Part shown: positions 33,357-42,213 of the stretch, piece after piece
Layout: each line of letters begins with the position of its first letter
How positions within the stretch are numbered: position 1 is the stretch's first letter
Source: Martinezella lusitana
GTDB lineage: Bacteria; Pseudomonadota; Alphaproteobacteria; Rhizobiales; Rhizobiaceae
Assembly (NCBI RefSeq): GCF_900094565.1
Contig: NZ_FMAF01000037.1
Coordinates: forward strand, 1 to 48,294
DNA length: 48,294 nt
Reading direction: 5' to 3'
Position numbers and translations under genes: made by a program
Notes under the pieces: model-generated
Told to the model about the DNA's origin: nothing
Database searches by the model: none
The model's input: the letters and a program-made list of their open reading frames with translations, nothing else

Positions 33357-33772
33357 GCTGCTTTCTCCTCGCTGCTATCTGGACGACCAAGCACGCGTGA
33401 ACCCGCATCGGCGGCTGCATCGTCGTTGAAATTATGCGCTTGCAGAAGCGCGCGACCCATTTTGGCGGCCTGACTTTCGAGCTGTTCACGGACAGTATCG
33501 GCCCATGGCTGCGTCAGCTCCGGAACGGAATACAAGGCAGCCTCGGCCCGATCGGGCGGAAGCTTCATCGTCACCAGGGCGCGGCAGACATCGAAATGGA
33601 ATAGCGGCTCCCCTTCCCCATAGGCCGGAGAGGTCAAACCGAAGACGAGGCAGGCAAATAGATAATCGACCTCCGCGCCGGTCAGGCGGCTGGCATATCG
33701 ATCTTGCAAGGCAGTCCAGGCTACCTCGATCTTCGGAGCAAAGATTTCAAATTCAGGGAATTGAATGTCCAT
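33353..33772 (-). CDS. Hypothetical protein coupled to adhesin
   Basis: 139 residues, soluble, acidic, with no signal peptide. It has helical stretches (IEVAWTALQDRYASRLTGAE, VREQLESQAAKMGRALLQAH) and a DYLFACLVFGLTSPAYG segment. I do not recognise the family. Its stop overlaps the adhesin start by four bases (ATGA). It is the first gene of the leftward adhesin operon, so a cytosolic regulatory or chaperone role is possible but unproven. Confidence 0.7.
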   Translation of the reverse strand: MDIQFPEFEIFAPKIEVAWTALQDRYASRLTGAEVDYLFACLVFGLTSPAYGEGEPLFHFDVCRALVTMKLPPDRAEAALYSVPELTQPWADTVREQLESQAAKMGRALLQAHNFNDDAAADAGSRVLGRPDSSEEKAA

Positions 33773-34092
33773 AAACCCACCGAATTAATACCATAGCGAG
33801 TTTGGCCATATTTGCGGTGTTGGTATTTTAGAAAACTACGGACTGTTTATAAGAAATTCCGGTCTTTACTCGGCGAACAGTAAGTGTGTCCGCTTTGCCA
33901 CACTCAATTCGGCCTGTTCCGCTTTTCATTGGACCATAGCGCACCGGTGTCGAGCGTCGGCCGACGAACCACAAGCACGCCACCAGATGAATGATTTTTC
34001 AGTGTAGACGCGGGCGGAACGAATGGCGTCGCGCCCATATAGCCATGAGCGGACCTGCTCAAAATAGCAAATTCCACCAGAGCCAGGACCGA
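33773..34092. other. Upstream region of adhesin operon, no gene
   Basis: About 320 bases. The half near the adhesin operon is AT-rich (33780-33880) and probably holds the operon promoter. The remainder is the 3' flank of the leftward AraC gene. I saw no clear operator. Confidence 0.35.
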
Positions 34093-35007
34093 TTACCGTG
34101 CAAATCGTAGCTCGGTCGGCGTTCTTCCCCTGTACTTCTTCATGGTGGCGGCCAAATGGCTTTGATCCGAAAATCCGGCCATGTAGGCAACTTCGGTAAT
34201 CGCGAACCCACTATCGACAAGCAGTTTTTCCGCAAAATCCAAGCGCAGGTTAATCAGGTAGCGATGCGGCGGCACTCCAAACGTCTTGGCGAACCTCACT
34301 ATGAAGTGATTCGGTGAAATTCCCGCTACCGACGCGAGCTCGGCGATATGTACCTTTTGCGTAAGATGTTCCATGAGGTATTCTTGAACACGTCGAGCGC
34401 TATGGGCGGAGAGCCCGCCCTTGGGTGACGCAGACTGCTTCTTGCGGCGTGTATAAGTGCGAAGCAGATGAATACCGAACAGCGTCACCAACGAGTCCAG
34501 ATAGAGCTCATTCGGACGTGCTTTCTCAGTCAGCTCGCCGGAGACCCTCTGGGCTATATTGAGCGCCCAGAGATCGACTGTACCGAAAGCAGGCGGCTCA
34601 AGCTCTACATCGGCGAGATCGAACTCATGAAGAGCTAACTCGGACAGCACTTCGGGAGGTATAGCTACGACGAGATTTTTTCTGGTCGCCAACCAGGAGA
34701 GGCTACTATCGACGCCCGCAGGATTAATGGCGATACAGCCGACCGGCGCATCGTACTCCGTAATTTTGTCGCTACCGAGCGAGGCTCTCAACTTGCGCGC
34801 GGGCGCCAGCACAATTCCAACAGAATGCTCCTTGGCCAGGAACTTCTGCGATCCGGGGCTGCGAATGGAGTGTATCACGCTCCCTCGCATGGTGGCCTTT
34901 CTCGGACCTGCGCTTTCCGGAATTATATCGAAGACATATCGTTCCGCCAGCCCACGATCAACATCACCGTAAGCGCCTCGCTCCCGAGGCTCTTGCGTAT
35001 CTCTCAT
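34093..35007 (-). CDS. AraC-family regulator
   Basis: About 304 residues. The C-terminal AraC DNA-binding domain shows both HTHs: HIAELASVAGISPNHFIVRF with AKTFGVPPHRYLINLRLDFA, then AITEVAYMAGFSDQSHLAAT and KYRGRTPTELR. The N-terminal 190 residues are a ligand- or partner-binding domain without a recognised signature. The frame is open further upstream, but ATG 35007 gives the normal family length; start certainty is low. Its target is unknown. It could act on the adjacent adhesin operon, but no binding site was recognised. Confidence 0.87.
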   Translation of the reverse strand: MRDTQEPRERGAYGDVDRGLAERYVFDIIPESAGPRKATMRGSVIHSIRSPGSQKFLAKEHSVGIVLAPARKLRASLGSDKITEYDAPVGCIAINPAGVDSSLSWLATRKNLVVAIPPEVLSELALHEFDLADVELEPPAFGTVDLWALNIAQRVSGELTEKARPNELYLDSLVTLFGIHLLRTYTRRKKQSASPKGGLSAHSARRVQEYLMEHLTQKVHIAELASVAGISPNHFIVRFAKTFGVPPHRYLINLRLDFAEKLLVDSGFAITEVAYMAGFSDQSHLAATMKKYRGRTPTELRFAR

Positions 35008-35309
35008 TCTGTATCGCCCCGCCCGAACGAAATCATCTATGCACGAACCAGCAGGCAGGACTCCAAGCGTTGCTTGACGTCCCTTCTTTTCCCAACCCCA
35101 CTTGCCGCACAGCGCCGCCAAAAATCAGCTGAACGCGCGCAGTTTAGATAGGACAGAACAGTTAATTGTGAAGGCGGAAATGTGTGTGACGCAAAAGAAA
35201 GAACCGGTTGCTTGCACCTTTCGTCGATCAGTGCCTGGACGTGGTGCCAGCCGGCCGATCGCTCTCCAGATTGAGATCGAGCTTCCTATCTTACCGCAAG
35301 AGCCTCTGG

Positions 35310-35510
35310 TTACAGATCACCGCGACGGTCCTCATAGAGATCCCATGCCAGGTCCGCCAAGGCCAAAAGAACATCTTTCTGATTCCACCCGGCCGCAACC
35401 GCTGCTTGGATAATTTCATCGACGAGAGGCCGCAATTGGCGCTGGCACTCGGTCGAGATGTCGGCAGCGGCTTCATCCGCCGGAGGTTCACCGAAGTTGA
35501 ACTTAACCAT
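35310..35510 (-). CDS. Small hypothetical protein (66 aa)
   Basis: 66 residues: MVKFNFGEPPADEAAADI, then helices CQRQLRPLVDEIIQAAVAAG and NQKDVLLALADLAWDLYEDR. The ATG at 35510 has GGAG five bases upstream, strong evidence of translation. No TM segment or signal peptide. The composition and the 'two-helix' layout are like short rhizobial proteins of unknown role. Confidence 0.6.
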   Translation of the reverse strand: MVKFNFGEPPADEAAADISTECQRQLRPLVDEIIQAAVAAGWNQKDVLLALADLAWDLYEDRRGDL

Positions 35511-35934
35511 CAATGCTCCCACGCAATCAATATGTCGGTTACCATATTCACTACACAAGATAAATAAAGCAAGAAACGTAGAATCCTTGAAGGGTGGCTC
35601 CAGATCACCGCAGTTCTATGCTTCACCGCAGCAACATGGGTCAGGGCCGCCTTAAAGTATGACTTAACGCTTCATGGGGTGGCTTGTTTTAAGTACTGTT
35701 ATGATAGCATTTTTGCTGAACGTTCTACGAATCAACAAAACGGCCTTGATCCCGATCACATCACACTTGTCTAGGTTGTTTTCGGCGTGCCTGCGCTGAA
35801 CGCACGCGAAAGCGACCGGCATGAATGACGAGCAGGCGCGACCAAGAGCCTGCGGCTTCCCTTCCGGACGGATCTTTATGATTGTTACGACCTATGAGGG
35901 CCGCCTTGGGAGAGCCTGACGCGTCCAAGGGGCC
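35511..35934. other. Intergenic, no gene recognised
   Basis: About 420 bases between the small protein gene and the HAD remnant, partly AT-rich near 35680-35780. No open frame here has a supporting ribosome binding site. Confidence 0.35.
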
Positions 35935-36365
35935 TTAATACTGCGCCAATCCACATTGCTGCAAAGAGGCTGTCGCTGCGGCTCTGTCCCGAAAGTCCGA
36001 TACCACGGTTGCGCCCGCGCTTGCGAGGATTTCCGCCTTCGGGCCTGTTCCTACGCCGAGGAAGTGCAACCCCAGGGCCGCGGCAGTCTTCAGGTCCCAA
36101 ATTCCGTCACCGATCGAGACAACCCGGCCTGGGGTGAAGGCGTAATGTATTCGAGCTGCTTCGATCGCCTGCACGACCAGTTCTTCCCGCGTCACATATT
36201 CGGAAGCGGTCACGAGCAAATCATCCGCAAACTTGACACCGATCGCGGTCAGTTTTCTTCGTGACATTTTGCGCAGCCCACCTGTCGCGAAGGCAACAGC
36301 CCAACCCGCATTTCTCAGATGTTCGACAAAGGCGGCCGCACCAGCAATTTCGGCAATGATCCGCC
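35935..36365 (-). pseudogene. HAD-like phosphatase, 3' part only
   Basis: The frame encodes IAGAAAFVEHLRNAGWAVAF, ATGGLRKMSRRKLTAIGVKF, VVSIGDGIWDLKTAAALGLH and ASAGATVVSDF: HAD motif II (the T of ATGG), a lysine (KL) and motif IV (GDGxWD). The N-terminal DxDGT nucleophile motif is missing, because upstream of about 36365 the frame meets biotin-carrier sequence and a stop. Without the nucleophile it cannot be an active phosphatase. An internal ATG (36267) could give a 110-residue fragment. Confidence 0.65.
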
Positions 36366-36599
36366 CCTGGGCGCGATCACCGTTTGGCCAGCCTTGTCGC
36401 CTTCAGGCTCGACGGCATCCGTTACGACAGATGGTTGAACAGGCAGTTGTCGCGCAACACCCGGATTGTCCGCAGCGGCTGCCCGCTTGGAAATGCTGTT
36501 CGAGATTCGCACCGTCGTCCCGTCCTGGCTCACCACCAGCTCGGAAATTCGCGACCGACCGACGAATTCGATCAGCATTTTGATCTTTTGCAGATCCAT
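36315..36599 (-). pseudogene. AccB-like biotin carrier, 5' part only
   Basis: Starts MDLQKIKMLIEFVGRSRISE followed by LVVSQDGTTVRIS, as in AccB-type biotin carboxyl carrier proteins, and reaches the expected QTVIAP that normally opens the biotinyl domain. It then changes into unrelated residues and stops. The biotin attachment motif (AMKM) is missing. GGAG five bases before ATG 36599 is intact, so a truncated product could still be made. The break coincides with the start of the HAD fragment, a deletion-type junction. Confidence 0.6.
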
Positions 36600-36820
36600 G
36601 ATCTCTCCACCATACACGGCGTTCGAACTGCCTCCCCGCGCCAGGCTGGAAGCGAGCGCAAGGCACGGCCGGCCAGTCGAAGCGATCAGGATAGTTACAC
36701 AACGCCCCGCATGATGGGGGCAAACAAAGTTTCAATGGAGCGTCATCTCCGGCTAAGGACCGGCGGTACAGCCGGCAGCCGGCAATGAGAAGAATTCGGC
36801 TATGCAGCCAACCCGCTGAA

Positions 36821-36853
36821 CAAACAAAAACCCGCGCCGGAAGGGCGCGGGGT
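36821..36853 (-). terminator. Intrinsic terminator after ureidoglycine aminohydrolase
   Basis: On the leftward strand a GC-rich stem (CCGCGCC / GGCGCGG with a short loop) is followed by TTTTTGTTTG. It starts about 20 bases after the stop at 36873. Stem and T-run make this the clearest intrinsic terminator in the window. Confidence 0.8.
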
Positions 36854-36872
36854 GCTGAAGATAGTAGCGAGC

Positions 36873-37709
36873 CTAACGGCGCGAACCGAAGGGGCGGAGC
36901 GTCATGTGGCGGTTGACGTCCTTGTAGAGCAGGTAGCGGAACGGGCCGGGGCCTCCGGCATAGCAAGCCTGCGGGCAGAAGGCGCGCAGCCACATGAAGT
37001 CGCCGGCTTCCACTTCCACCCAGTCCTGGTTCAGGCGGTAGACGGCCTTGCCTTCCAGCACGTAGAGGCCATGCTCCATGACATGGGTCTCCGCGAAGGG
37101 AATGACGGCACCGGGCTGAAGGGTGACGATCGTCACATGCATATCGTGGCGGAGATCGGAAGGATCTACGAAACGGGTCGTCGCCCAGCGCCCTTCCGTG
37201 CCGGGCATGGTGGACGGCGTGATATCCTTCTCGTTGAGGATAAGCGGTTCGGGATGATCCAGCCCTTCGACGGCCTCATAGGCCTTGCGGATCCAGTGGA
37301 AGCGGGCATGGGCGGTGCTGCGGTTGTGCAGCGACCAGGTCAGGCCCGGCGGCAGGAAGGCATAACCGCCCGGCTGGAGAATGTGCTTGCCGGCCGGCAG
37401 CGTCAGTTCAACCTCGCCATCAACGACGAAGAGCACGCCTTCGGCTTCCGGATCCTGCTCCGGCCGGTCGCTACCGCCGCCCGGCGCCACTTCCATGACA
37501 TATTGGGAAAAGGTCTCGGCGAAGCCGGAGAGCGGGCGGGCAATCACCCAACAGCGCGTGTCGTTCCAGAAGGGCAGGAAGCTGGTGACGATGTCCTGCA
37601 TCACCCCCTTGGGGATGACCGCATAGGCCTCCGTGAATACAGCTCTTCCTGTCAGGAGATCACTTTGCGGCGGATGGCCGCCAAGGGAAGAGTAGTAGTT
37701 TCTTTGCAT
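36873..37709 (-). CDS. allE: (S)-ureidoglycine aminohydrolase
   Basis: 278 residues with two cupin domains. The N-terminal MQRNYYSSLGGHPPQSDLLT, FLPFWNDTRCWVIARPLSGF and AETFSQYVMEV, and the C-terminal metal site in IPFAETHVMEHGLYVLEGKA with DFMWLRAFCPQACYAGGPGP, are those of ureidoglycine aminohydrolase (UGHY/AllE, formerly YlbA). The enzyme releases ammonia from (S)-ureidoglycine to give ureidoglycolate in allantoin and purine breakdown, using Mn. No other purine genes are adjacent. It is followed by an intrinsic terminator, so it is probably a single-gene unit. Confidence 0.9.
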   Translation of the reverse strand: MQRNYYSSLGGHPPQSDLLTGRAVFTEAYAVIPKGVMQDIVTSFLPFWNDTRCWVIARPLSGFAETFSQYVMEVAPGGGSDRPEQDPEAEGVLFVVDGEVELTLPAGKHILQPGGYAFLPPGLTWSLHNRSTAHARFHWIRKAYEAVEGLDHPEPLILNEKDITPSTMPGTEGRWATTRFVDPSDLRHDMHVTIVTLQPGAVIPFAETHVMEHGLYVLEGKAVYRLNQDWVEVEAGDFMWLRAFCPQACYAGGPGPFRYLLYKDVNRHMTLRPFGSRR

Positions 37710-38135
37710 CGTCTGGGCCCTTCGTTCTCAGAGTTCCGGGAGGCTGCGGCATTCGCCTCCATATTAGATGGTGTCAAAGCCTTAACAAGGATATCCGGGG
37801 ACACCTGCAAGCTTCCATGCGCAAGACTACTCCGGATGTGGGACAATATCCTCCCTTCGTTCCACCGGATCTTTCGTGCTGCCGCGCTCAATCAGGAACT
37901 GAAGGTGGTGAATCGCCGTACTTCGAAGTCGGCGGAAATATTTATCAAGATTCTCACAGGCGTCGAGGTCGGCGAATTCGTTTTCGCCAACCCGCCTTTT
38001 CAGAACATCGGATGGAAGGCGTATCGAAGTAGATCGCCTCCTGGGGGTTCGGTACAAAGCAAGCCTCGGGCTCAGCGCCAATTGACGCCGCTGCTCATCG
38101 TCGGTGCGGGAGCATCCCCCGCCAGCCGCCCTGCC
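37710..38135. other. Upstream region of ureidoglycine aminohydrolase gene
   Basis: About 425 bases between two leftward genes. A leftward open frame at 37827-38081 has no ribosome binding site or family motif and was not called. No operator or terminator could be assigned. Confidence 0.35.
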
Positions 38136-38945
38136 TTAAATCGCCTCCCTCGGATGCGGTGTATCTTCATAGGCGCCCCAGATCGATTGATCCAGATTGA
38201 TGGCAGCGCCGGTCATCAGACCGGATTCCCTGGAAGACAGATAGGCGACAGCGCGTGCAACCTCGGCCGGCTCGACAAGCCGGCCGAATGGTTGATTGGC
38301 AGCCGCCTTCGCCAACCAGTCGTCGCCAGCGCCATGATACTCCCGTTGGATGCGGTCCTCGCCATCGCTTGCCATCCAGCCGATATTGAGCGCATTGACC
38401 CTGATCCGGTTTCTCAAAAGGGCGAAGGCAGTGTTGCGGGTCAGCGTGTCGAGCGCCCCCTTGGACGAGCAATAGGCACTGATGAAGGGCTGCCCGGCCA
38501 TCGACGACATCGAGGAGATGTTGACGATCGTGCCCTCGATGCCATTGGCGATCATGTTCTTGATCGCGTCCTGCATCAAAAAGAACGGCGCACGCACATT
38601 GACTGCGAAGATCCGGTCGAACAGCTCCGGATCGGTATCGAGAATCGTGCCCCGGTCGGTGATCGCGGCAACGTTGACTAGGGCGTCGATCCGGCCGAAC
38701 CGCTCGGCCGCTGTGTCTATGACCTTGCGGCAATCCTCAACCCGGCCGAGATCAGCTGCGACGAAGACGACCGGCGTGCCATATCGGTCACCGATCTCCC
38801 GTGCCTTGGCCTCGCCCTTGGCGGTGCTGCGGCCGCAGATCGTAATCCCTGCGGCGCCGCGCTCGGCAAAAAGACGTGCGACTTCCGCACCCAGCCCCTG
38901 CGTGCCGCCGGTGACGACGGCAAATTTTCCATCCAGGCGATTCAT
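38136..38945 (-). CDS. SDR-family oxidoreductase
   Basis: 269 residues of a classical short-chain dehydrogenase. The NAD(P)-binding TGGTQGLGAE is near 12-21, NVAAITDRG in the middle, and the catalytic Ser in VNISSMSSMAG with the Y-x-x-x-K of SAYCSSKGAL. The C-terminal LTGAAINLDQSIWGAYED region suits a sugar or polyol substrate, but that is a guess. It begins 7 bases after the stop of the dioxygenase-like gene, so they are one transcript and probably act on the same compound. Confidence 0.88.
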   Translation of the reverse strand: MNRLDGKFAVVTGGTQGLGAEVARLFAERGAAGITICGRSTAKGEAKAREIGDRYGTPVVFVAADLGRVEDCRKVIDTAAERFGRIDALVNVAAITDRGTILDTDPELFDRIFAVNVRAPFFLMQDAIKNMIANGIEGTIVNISSMSSMAGQPFISAYCSSKGALDTLTRNTAFALLRNRIRVNALNIGWMASDGEDRIQREYHGAGDDWLAKAAANQPFGRLVEPAEVARAVAYLSSRESGLMTGAAINLDQSIWGAYEDTPHPREAI

Positions 38946-38952
38946 CGGACCT

Positions 38953-40146
38953 TCACGCCTCCCTGCGTGTTGCGTGAGCCGCGATCAGCTCCGCAAAGCG
39001 CCCAGCATCCACCTTGGCGTCGATCGCCTCGGCCATGATCTGGGCCTGCGTTTTCGGTGCAAGGCCTCCGACCGGCGGATCGCTGTCGAGATTGGTGGGG
39101 AAGGCATAGCCTTCGGCCGTCGATGCGATCACATTGGCCGCCTCGGCGCGGTTCAGCGCGCCTGCCTCAAGCGCGGCGAGCAGCGCAGGATAGACTGTGA
39201 CCGACATCCGGTTCCGATTGATGCTTTCCATTGCCCGTCCGAATGCCGATGACACCTGCAGGAGATTTGCCATGCGGTAGATGTCCTTTGAGACATTGTT
39301 GCCGGCGCCATGCATGACCGCCGGATTGAAGAAGACGGCATCGCCCTTCTTCAGCGGCAGCTGCACATGGTGCTCCGCGAAGTGCGCCTGAAACTCCGGA
39401 CGGCCGAAGGCGATGTAGCCTTCGAAGAACGTCTGAGAATAGGGCAGAAACAGCGTCGGTCCGCTTTCGAGCGGCATGTCGCAATGCGCGACGGCTCCTT
39501 GCAGGGTGAGCAGAGGCGAAACGGCGTGGATATGTCCGGGATAGGCCTGCATCTGCTGGGGCGTCATGAAGCCGAGGTGGTAGTCGCGATGCGGCTTCTG
39601 CGCGGTGCCGGCTGGATTGACCCGGTTCATCTGCGCGGTCATCTGGTAGCCGGCGCCCAGCCAGGCTTCCGATACCATGGCGACGGCGGTGGAGGCATAG
39701 TAGCGGGTGAAATTCTCCGGATCCGCCAGGCAGTGCTTCTCAAGCGAGTTCCAAATGCGGTCATTAGCGCCGGGCTTGGCAAAGTGGTCGCCCGCGCCTT
39801 TGCCTTTCTCGCGCTCGTCGCGGACGATTGCATCGAACACGGCAGTGGCACGATCGACAACCGCACCGTCGGGCATGGCATTCTTGATGGCGATGATGCC
39901 GGGACCGGAGGTGAATGCTTCGACCCATTCAGCCATCAGCGCGCGGCGATCATGTTCATCTCCTGCGGCGTTCCGGACCTTCTCGCCATCATAGATGAGG
40001 ATGTTCTTCTCGATTCCGTCGGCAAAGGGCCAGTCTGCCGGGTCAGCAGTCTTTTCGACCAAAGTCCTGAAATGATCGAAGCTGCCGCAATCGGCCGAAA
40101 GCCAAACTTTCCGGCTGCGCCGGCTGGCGAGCGTCTGAGTGTCCAT
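38953..40146 (-). CDS. Phytanoyl-CoA dioxygenase-like protein
   Basis: 397 residues in the PhyH family of Fe(II)/2-oxoglutarate oxygenases. The iron site is visible as the HxD in KPHRDYHLGF and the distal His in NPAVMHGAGNN; QMNRVNPAG precedes it and YRMANLLQV follows. The family hydroxylates varied small molecules. The substrate is unknown, but pairing with an SDR and a divergent LacI regulator suggests a catabolic pathway for a carbohydrate-like compound. The ATG at 40146 is the first gene of the leftward pair. Confidence 0.82.
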   Translation of the reverse strand: MDTQTLASRRSRKVWLSADCGSFDHFRTLVEKTADPADWPFADGIEKNILIYDGEKVRNAAGDEHDRRALMAEWVEAFTSGPGIIAIKNAMPDGAVVDRATAVFDAIVRDEREKGKGAGDHFAKPGANDRIWNSLEKHCLADPENFTRYYASTAVAMVSEAWLGAGYQMTAQMNRVNPAGTAQKPHRDYHLGFMTPQQMQAYPGHIHAVSPLLTLQGAVAHCDMPLESGPTLFLPYSQTFFEGYIAFGRPEFQAHFAEHHVQLPLKKGDAVFFNPAVMHGAGNNVSKDIYRMANLLQVSSAFGRAMESINRNRMSVTVYPALLAALEAGALNRAEAANVIASTAEGYAFPTNLDSDPPVGGLAPKTQAQIMAEAIDAKVDAGRFAELIAAHATRREA

Positions 40147-40175
40147 GGTGATCTGCTCCCGAAGTGGTGTTGGAC

Positions 40176-40192
40176 TTATGCATTGATCGTAA
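40176..40192. promoter_or_regulatory. Possible LacI-type operator
   Basis: TTATGCATTGATCGTAA lies between the divergent dioxygenase and LacI genes. Only its outer bases (TTA..G / C..TAA) are symmetric, so this is a weak candidate chosen mostly for position. Confidence 0.25.
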
Positions 40193-40253
40193 TATCCGCC
40201 CGGCCTATGAGAAAGGCAGAAAAGCCCTCAAAAACACCTCAAAAGGAAAACCG

Positions 40254-41273
40254 GTGACATCACGCTTTCCGCTGAAGGATATCGCCTTGCAGGCCGGCCT
40301 CAGTCTGGCGACCGTCGACCGGGTGATGCATGAACGAGCGGGCGTTCGCGCCGTCACGCGAGCGCGGGTCGCGGCGGCAATTTCCGAACTGGAACGGCAG
40401 TATCTACAATCGGGCCTCGCCGGGCGGCGCTTCGTCATCGATGTCGTGATGGACACGCCTCAGCGCTTTTCCACGGCGGTACGCGAAGCATTCGAGGCCG
40501 AACTACCCGGCATGCGTCCCGCTTCGTTTTCCGCACGATTTCACGTCGCCGAGACGATGAGCGAGCAGGAATTGCTGTCCATCCTGCACGCCATACGCCG
40601 GCGCGGGAGCCATGGTGTCATCCTGAAGGCCGCTTCGACGCCGGCGATTGCCGAGCTTGCTGCCCAGCTCATGGCGGCAAAAATTCCGGTCGTCACGCTG
40701 GTGACCGATCTGCCGGCAAGCTCCCGGATTGGCTATGTCGGCATGGACAACCGGGTGGCGGGTGCGACGGCGGCCTATCTGCTCGGGCGCATGGCGGGAG
40801 GGCGGACGGGCAAGGTGCTGGTGACACTGTCGAGCAGGCTCTTTGCCGGTGAAGACGAGCGCGAACAGGGATTCCGCAATGTGCTCGCCGAGCGATTTCC
40901 CTGGCTTTCCGTCGCGCGGATCTCCGAAGGTTTCGGCGTCGATCGCACGACAGAACTGCTCGTTCGCGATGCGCTGGAACAGGAACCGGACATTCGCGCA
41001 GTTTACTCGATCGGCGGCGGCAATCGCGCCATATTGAAAGCCTTCACCGAGGCCCGGCGCGAATGCACGGTCTTTGCGGCTCATGATCTCGATCAAGATA
41101 ATATCAAGCTTCTGGCCGCAGGCGACATTGCCTTCGTCATTCATCACGATCTGCGGCACGACGCGCGCAGCGCTTGCCAGCTCGTGCTTGCCTATCACCG
41201 GATGCTGCCGGCCGATTTCCAGGTGGCGCAGTCGCGGGTTGCGATCGCAACACCCTTTGATCCCTCGCACTGA
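40254..41273 (+). CDS. LacI-family regulator
   Basis: 339 residues. The N-terminal LacI HTH is LKDIALQAGLSLATVDRVMH followed by RAGVRAVTRARV. The periplasmic-binding-type sensor domain has VTDLPASSRIGYVGMDNRVA, GRTGKVLVTLSSRLFAGEDE and PDIRAVYSIGGGNRAILKAF, close to the ribose-binding class. The start is GTG at 40254, with AAGGA seven bases upstream. It is divergent from the dioxygenase-SDR pair by 107 bases and so is the likely regulator of that pair. The inducer is unknown. Confidence 0.85.
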   Translation: MTSRFPLKDIALQAGLSLATVDRVMHERAGVRAVTRARVAAAISELERQYLQSGLAGRRFVIDVVMDTPQRFSTAVREAFEAELPGMRPASFSARFHVAETMSEQELLSILHAIRRRGSHGVILKAASTPAIAELAAQLMAAKIPVVTLVTDLPASSRIGYVGMDNRVAGATAAYLLGRMAGGRTGKVLVTLSSRLFAGEDEREQGFRNVLAERFPWLSVARISEGFGVDRTTELLVRDALEQEPDIRAVYSIGGGNRAILKAFTEARRECTVFAAHDLDQDNIKLLAAGDIAFVIHHDLRHDARSACQLVLAYHRMLPADFQVAQSRVAIATPFDPSH

Positions 41274-41533
41274 CACGCAGATTGACGAAGACACGATGAC
41301 TTCGTTAGCTGATCGGCACGGGAAAGAAAGAGCGCGCGGATTGGCGAGGTGTTGGTCCGAATTCTGCAACTGTCATTTCGTGCGCGGGCCGCCTCTGCGC
41401 GATGCGCGTTCGCCACGACTATAGGCGCCCTTAACGGCTGCTCAAAGACGCAGACGAAGCGGTGTACCCAACGTGACCAATTTGCCATCGATACAAATAA
41501 GCAAGCATGTGCAGAAACGCCGCAGCATATCCC

Positions 41534-42166
41534 TCAACGCGGGCGGCGGATCGCTCGCACCTTGCCGCTGCCGCCGCCACCGGCGAAAAAGAGGTCGCCG
41601 CCGTTGGATTCGAGGCCAGAGACGCCGGTGCCCTCAGGCATTTCCAGCCGTTCCAGCACTTCGCCCGTCATCGGATCGATGCGGCGAACGTCGCTTTCGT
41701 CGCCGTCCCAGGTGCCGTGCCACAACTCGCCATCAACCCATGTGACACCCGTAACGATACGGTTGGATTCGATGGTGCGCCTGATAGCACCGGTTTCGGG
41801 GTCGATTTCGTGGATCTTGCGGCCGCGGTGCTGGCCCACCCACAGGCTTCCCTCGCACCAGGCGAGACCCGAATCGCCGCCGTTGCCGGGCGCGGGAATG
41901 GTGGAGAGCACCTTTCCGCTCTCGGGATCGATTTTGTGAATCCGGTCCTCGGCGATCTGGTAGAGATAGCGCCCGTCGAAAGCGGTGCCCGCATGCGAGG
42001 CGACGTCGATCGAGCGCACCTGCGCTCCGCTTTCTGGGTCCAGGGCGTGCAGCTTTTCGCCAGAGGCGAACCAGACATGCCGGCCGTCGAAGGTAACGCC
42101 GTTTACGCGGGGCGCATTCTCGAAGGGGCCATATTCGCGAATGACCTCAGCTTGAGACTTTTTCAT
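41534..42166 (-). CDS. Beta-propeller (Vgb/YncE-like) protein
   Basis: 210 residues built of repeated propeller blades: GVTFDGRHVWFASGEKLHAL, GTAFDGRYLYQIAEDRIHKI, WCEGSLWVGQHRGRKIHEID and VTWVDGELWHGTWDGDESDV. No signal peptide is present, so it is cytosolic. ATG 42166 is chosen because GGAGG lies nine bases before it. The family includes sensing and lactonase-like members, but no catalytic residue can be named here. It lies 47 bases after the winged-helix regulator gene in the same direction. Confidence 0.75.
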   Translation of the reverse strand: MKKSQAEVIREYGPFENAPRVNGVTFDGRHVWFASGEKLHALDPESGAQVRSIDVASHAGTAFDGRYLYQIAEDRIHKIDPESGKVLSTIPAPGNGGDSGLAWCEGSLWVGQHRGRKIHEIDPETGAIRRTIESNRIVTGVTWVDGELWHGTWDGDESDVRRIDPMTGEVLERLEMPEGTGVSGLESNGGDLFFAGGGGSGKVRAIRRPR

Positions 42167-42213
42167 AGTATCCATCCTCCGGTCAGCATCTGTTGAATTC
42201 GGCAGCTCCAACC

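Noticed and set aside
35511..35934. Possible insertion-sequence scar
   Set aside because: I looked for terminal inverted repeats and transposase fragments around the AccB-HAD scar and saw none.
36852..38681. 609-residue rightward frame
   Set aside because: Antisense shadow spanning ureidoglycine aminohydrolase, an intergenic region and the SDR gene; no family motif, and the true genes on the other strand are unmistakable.
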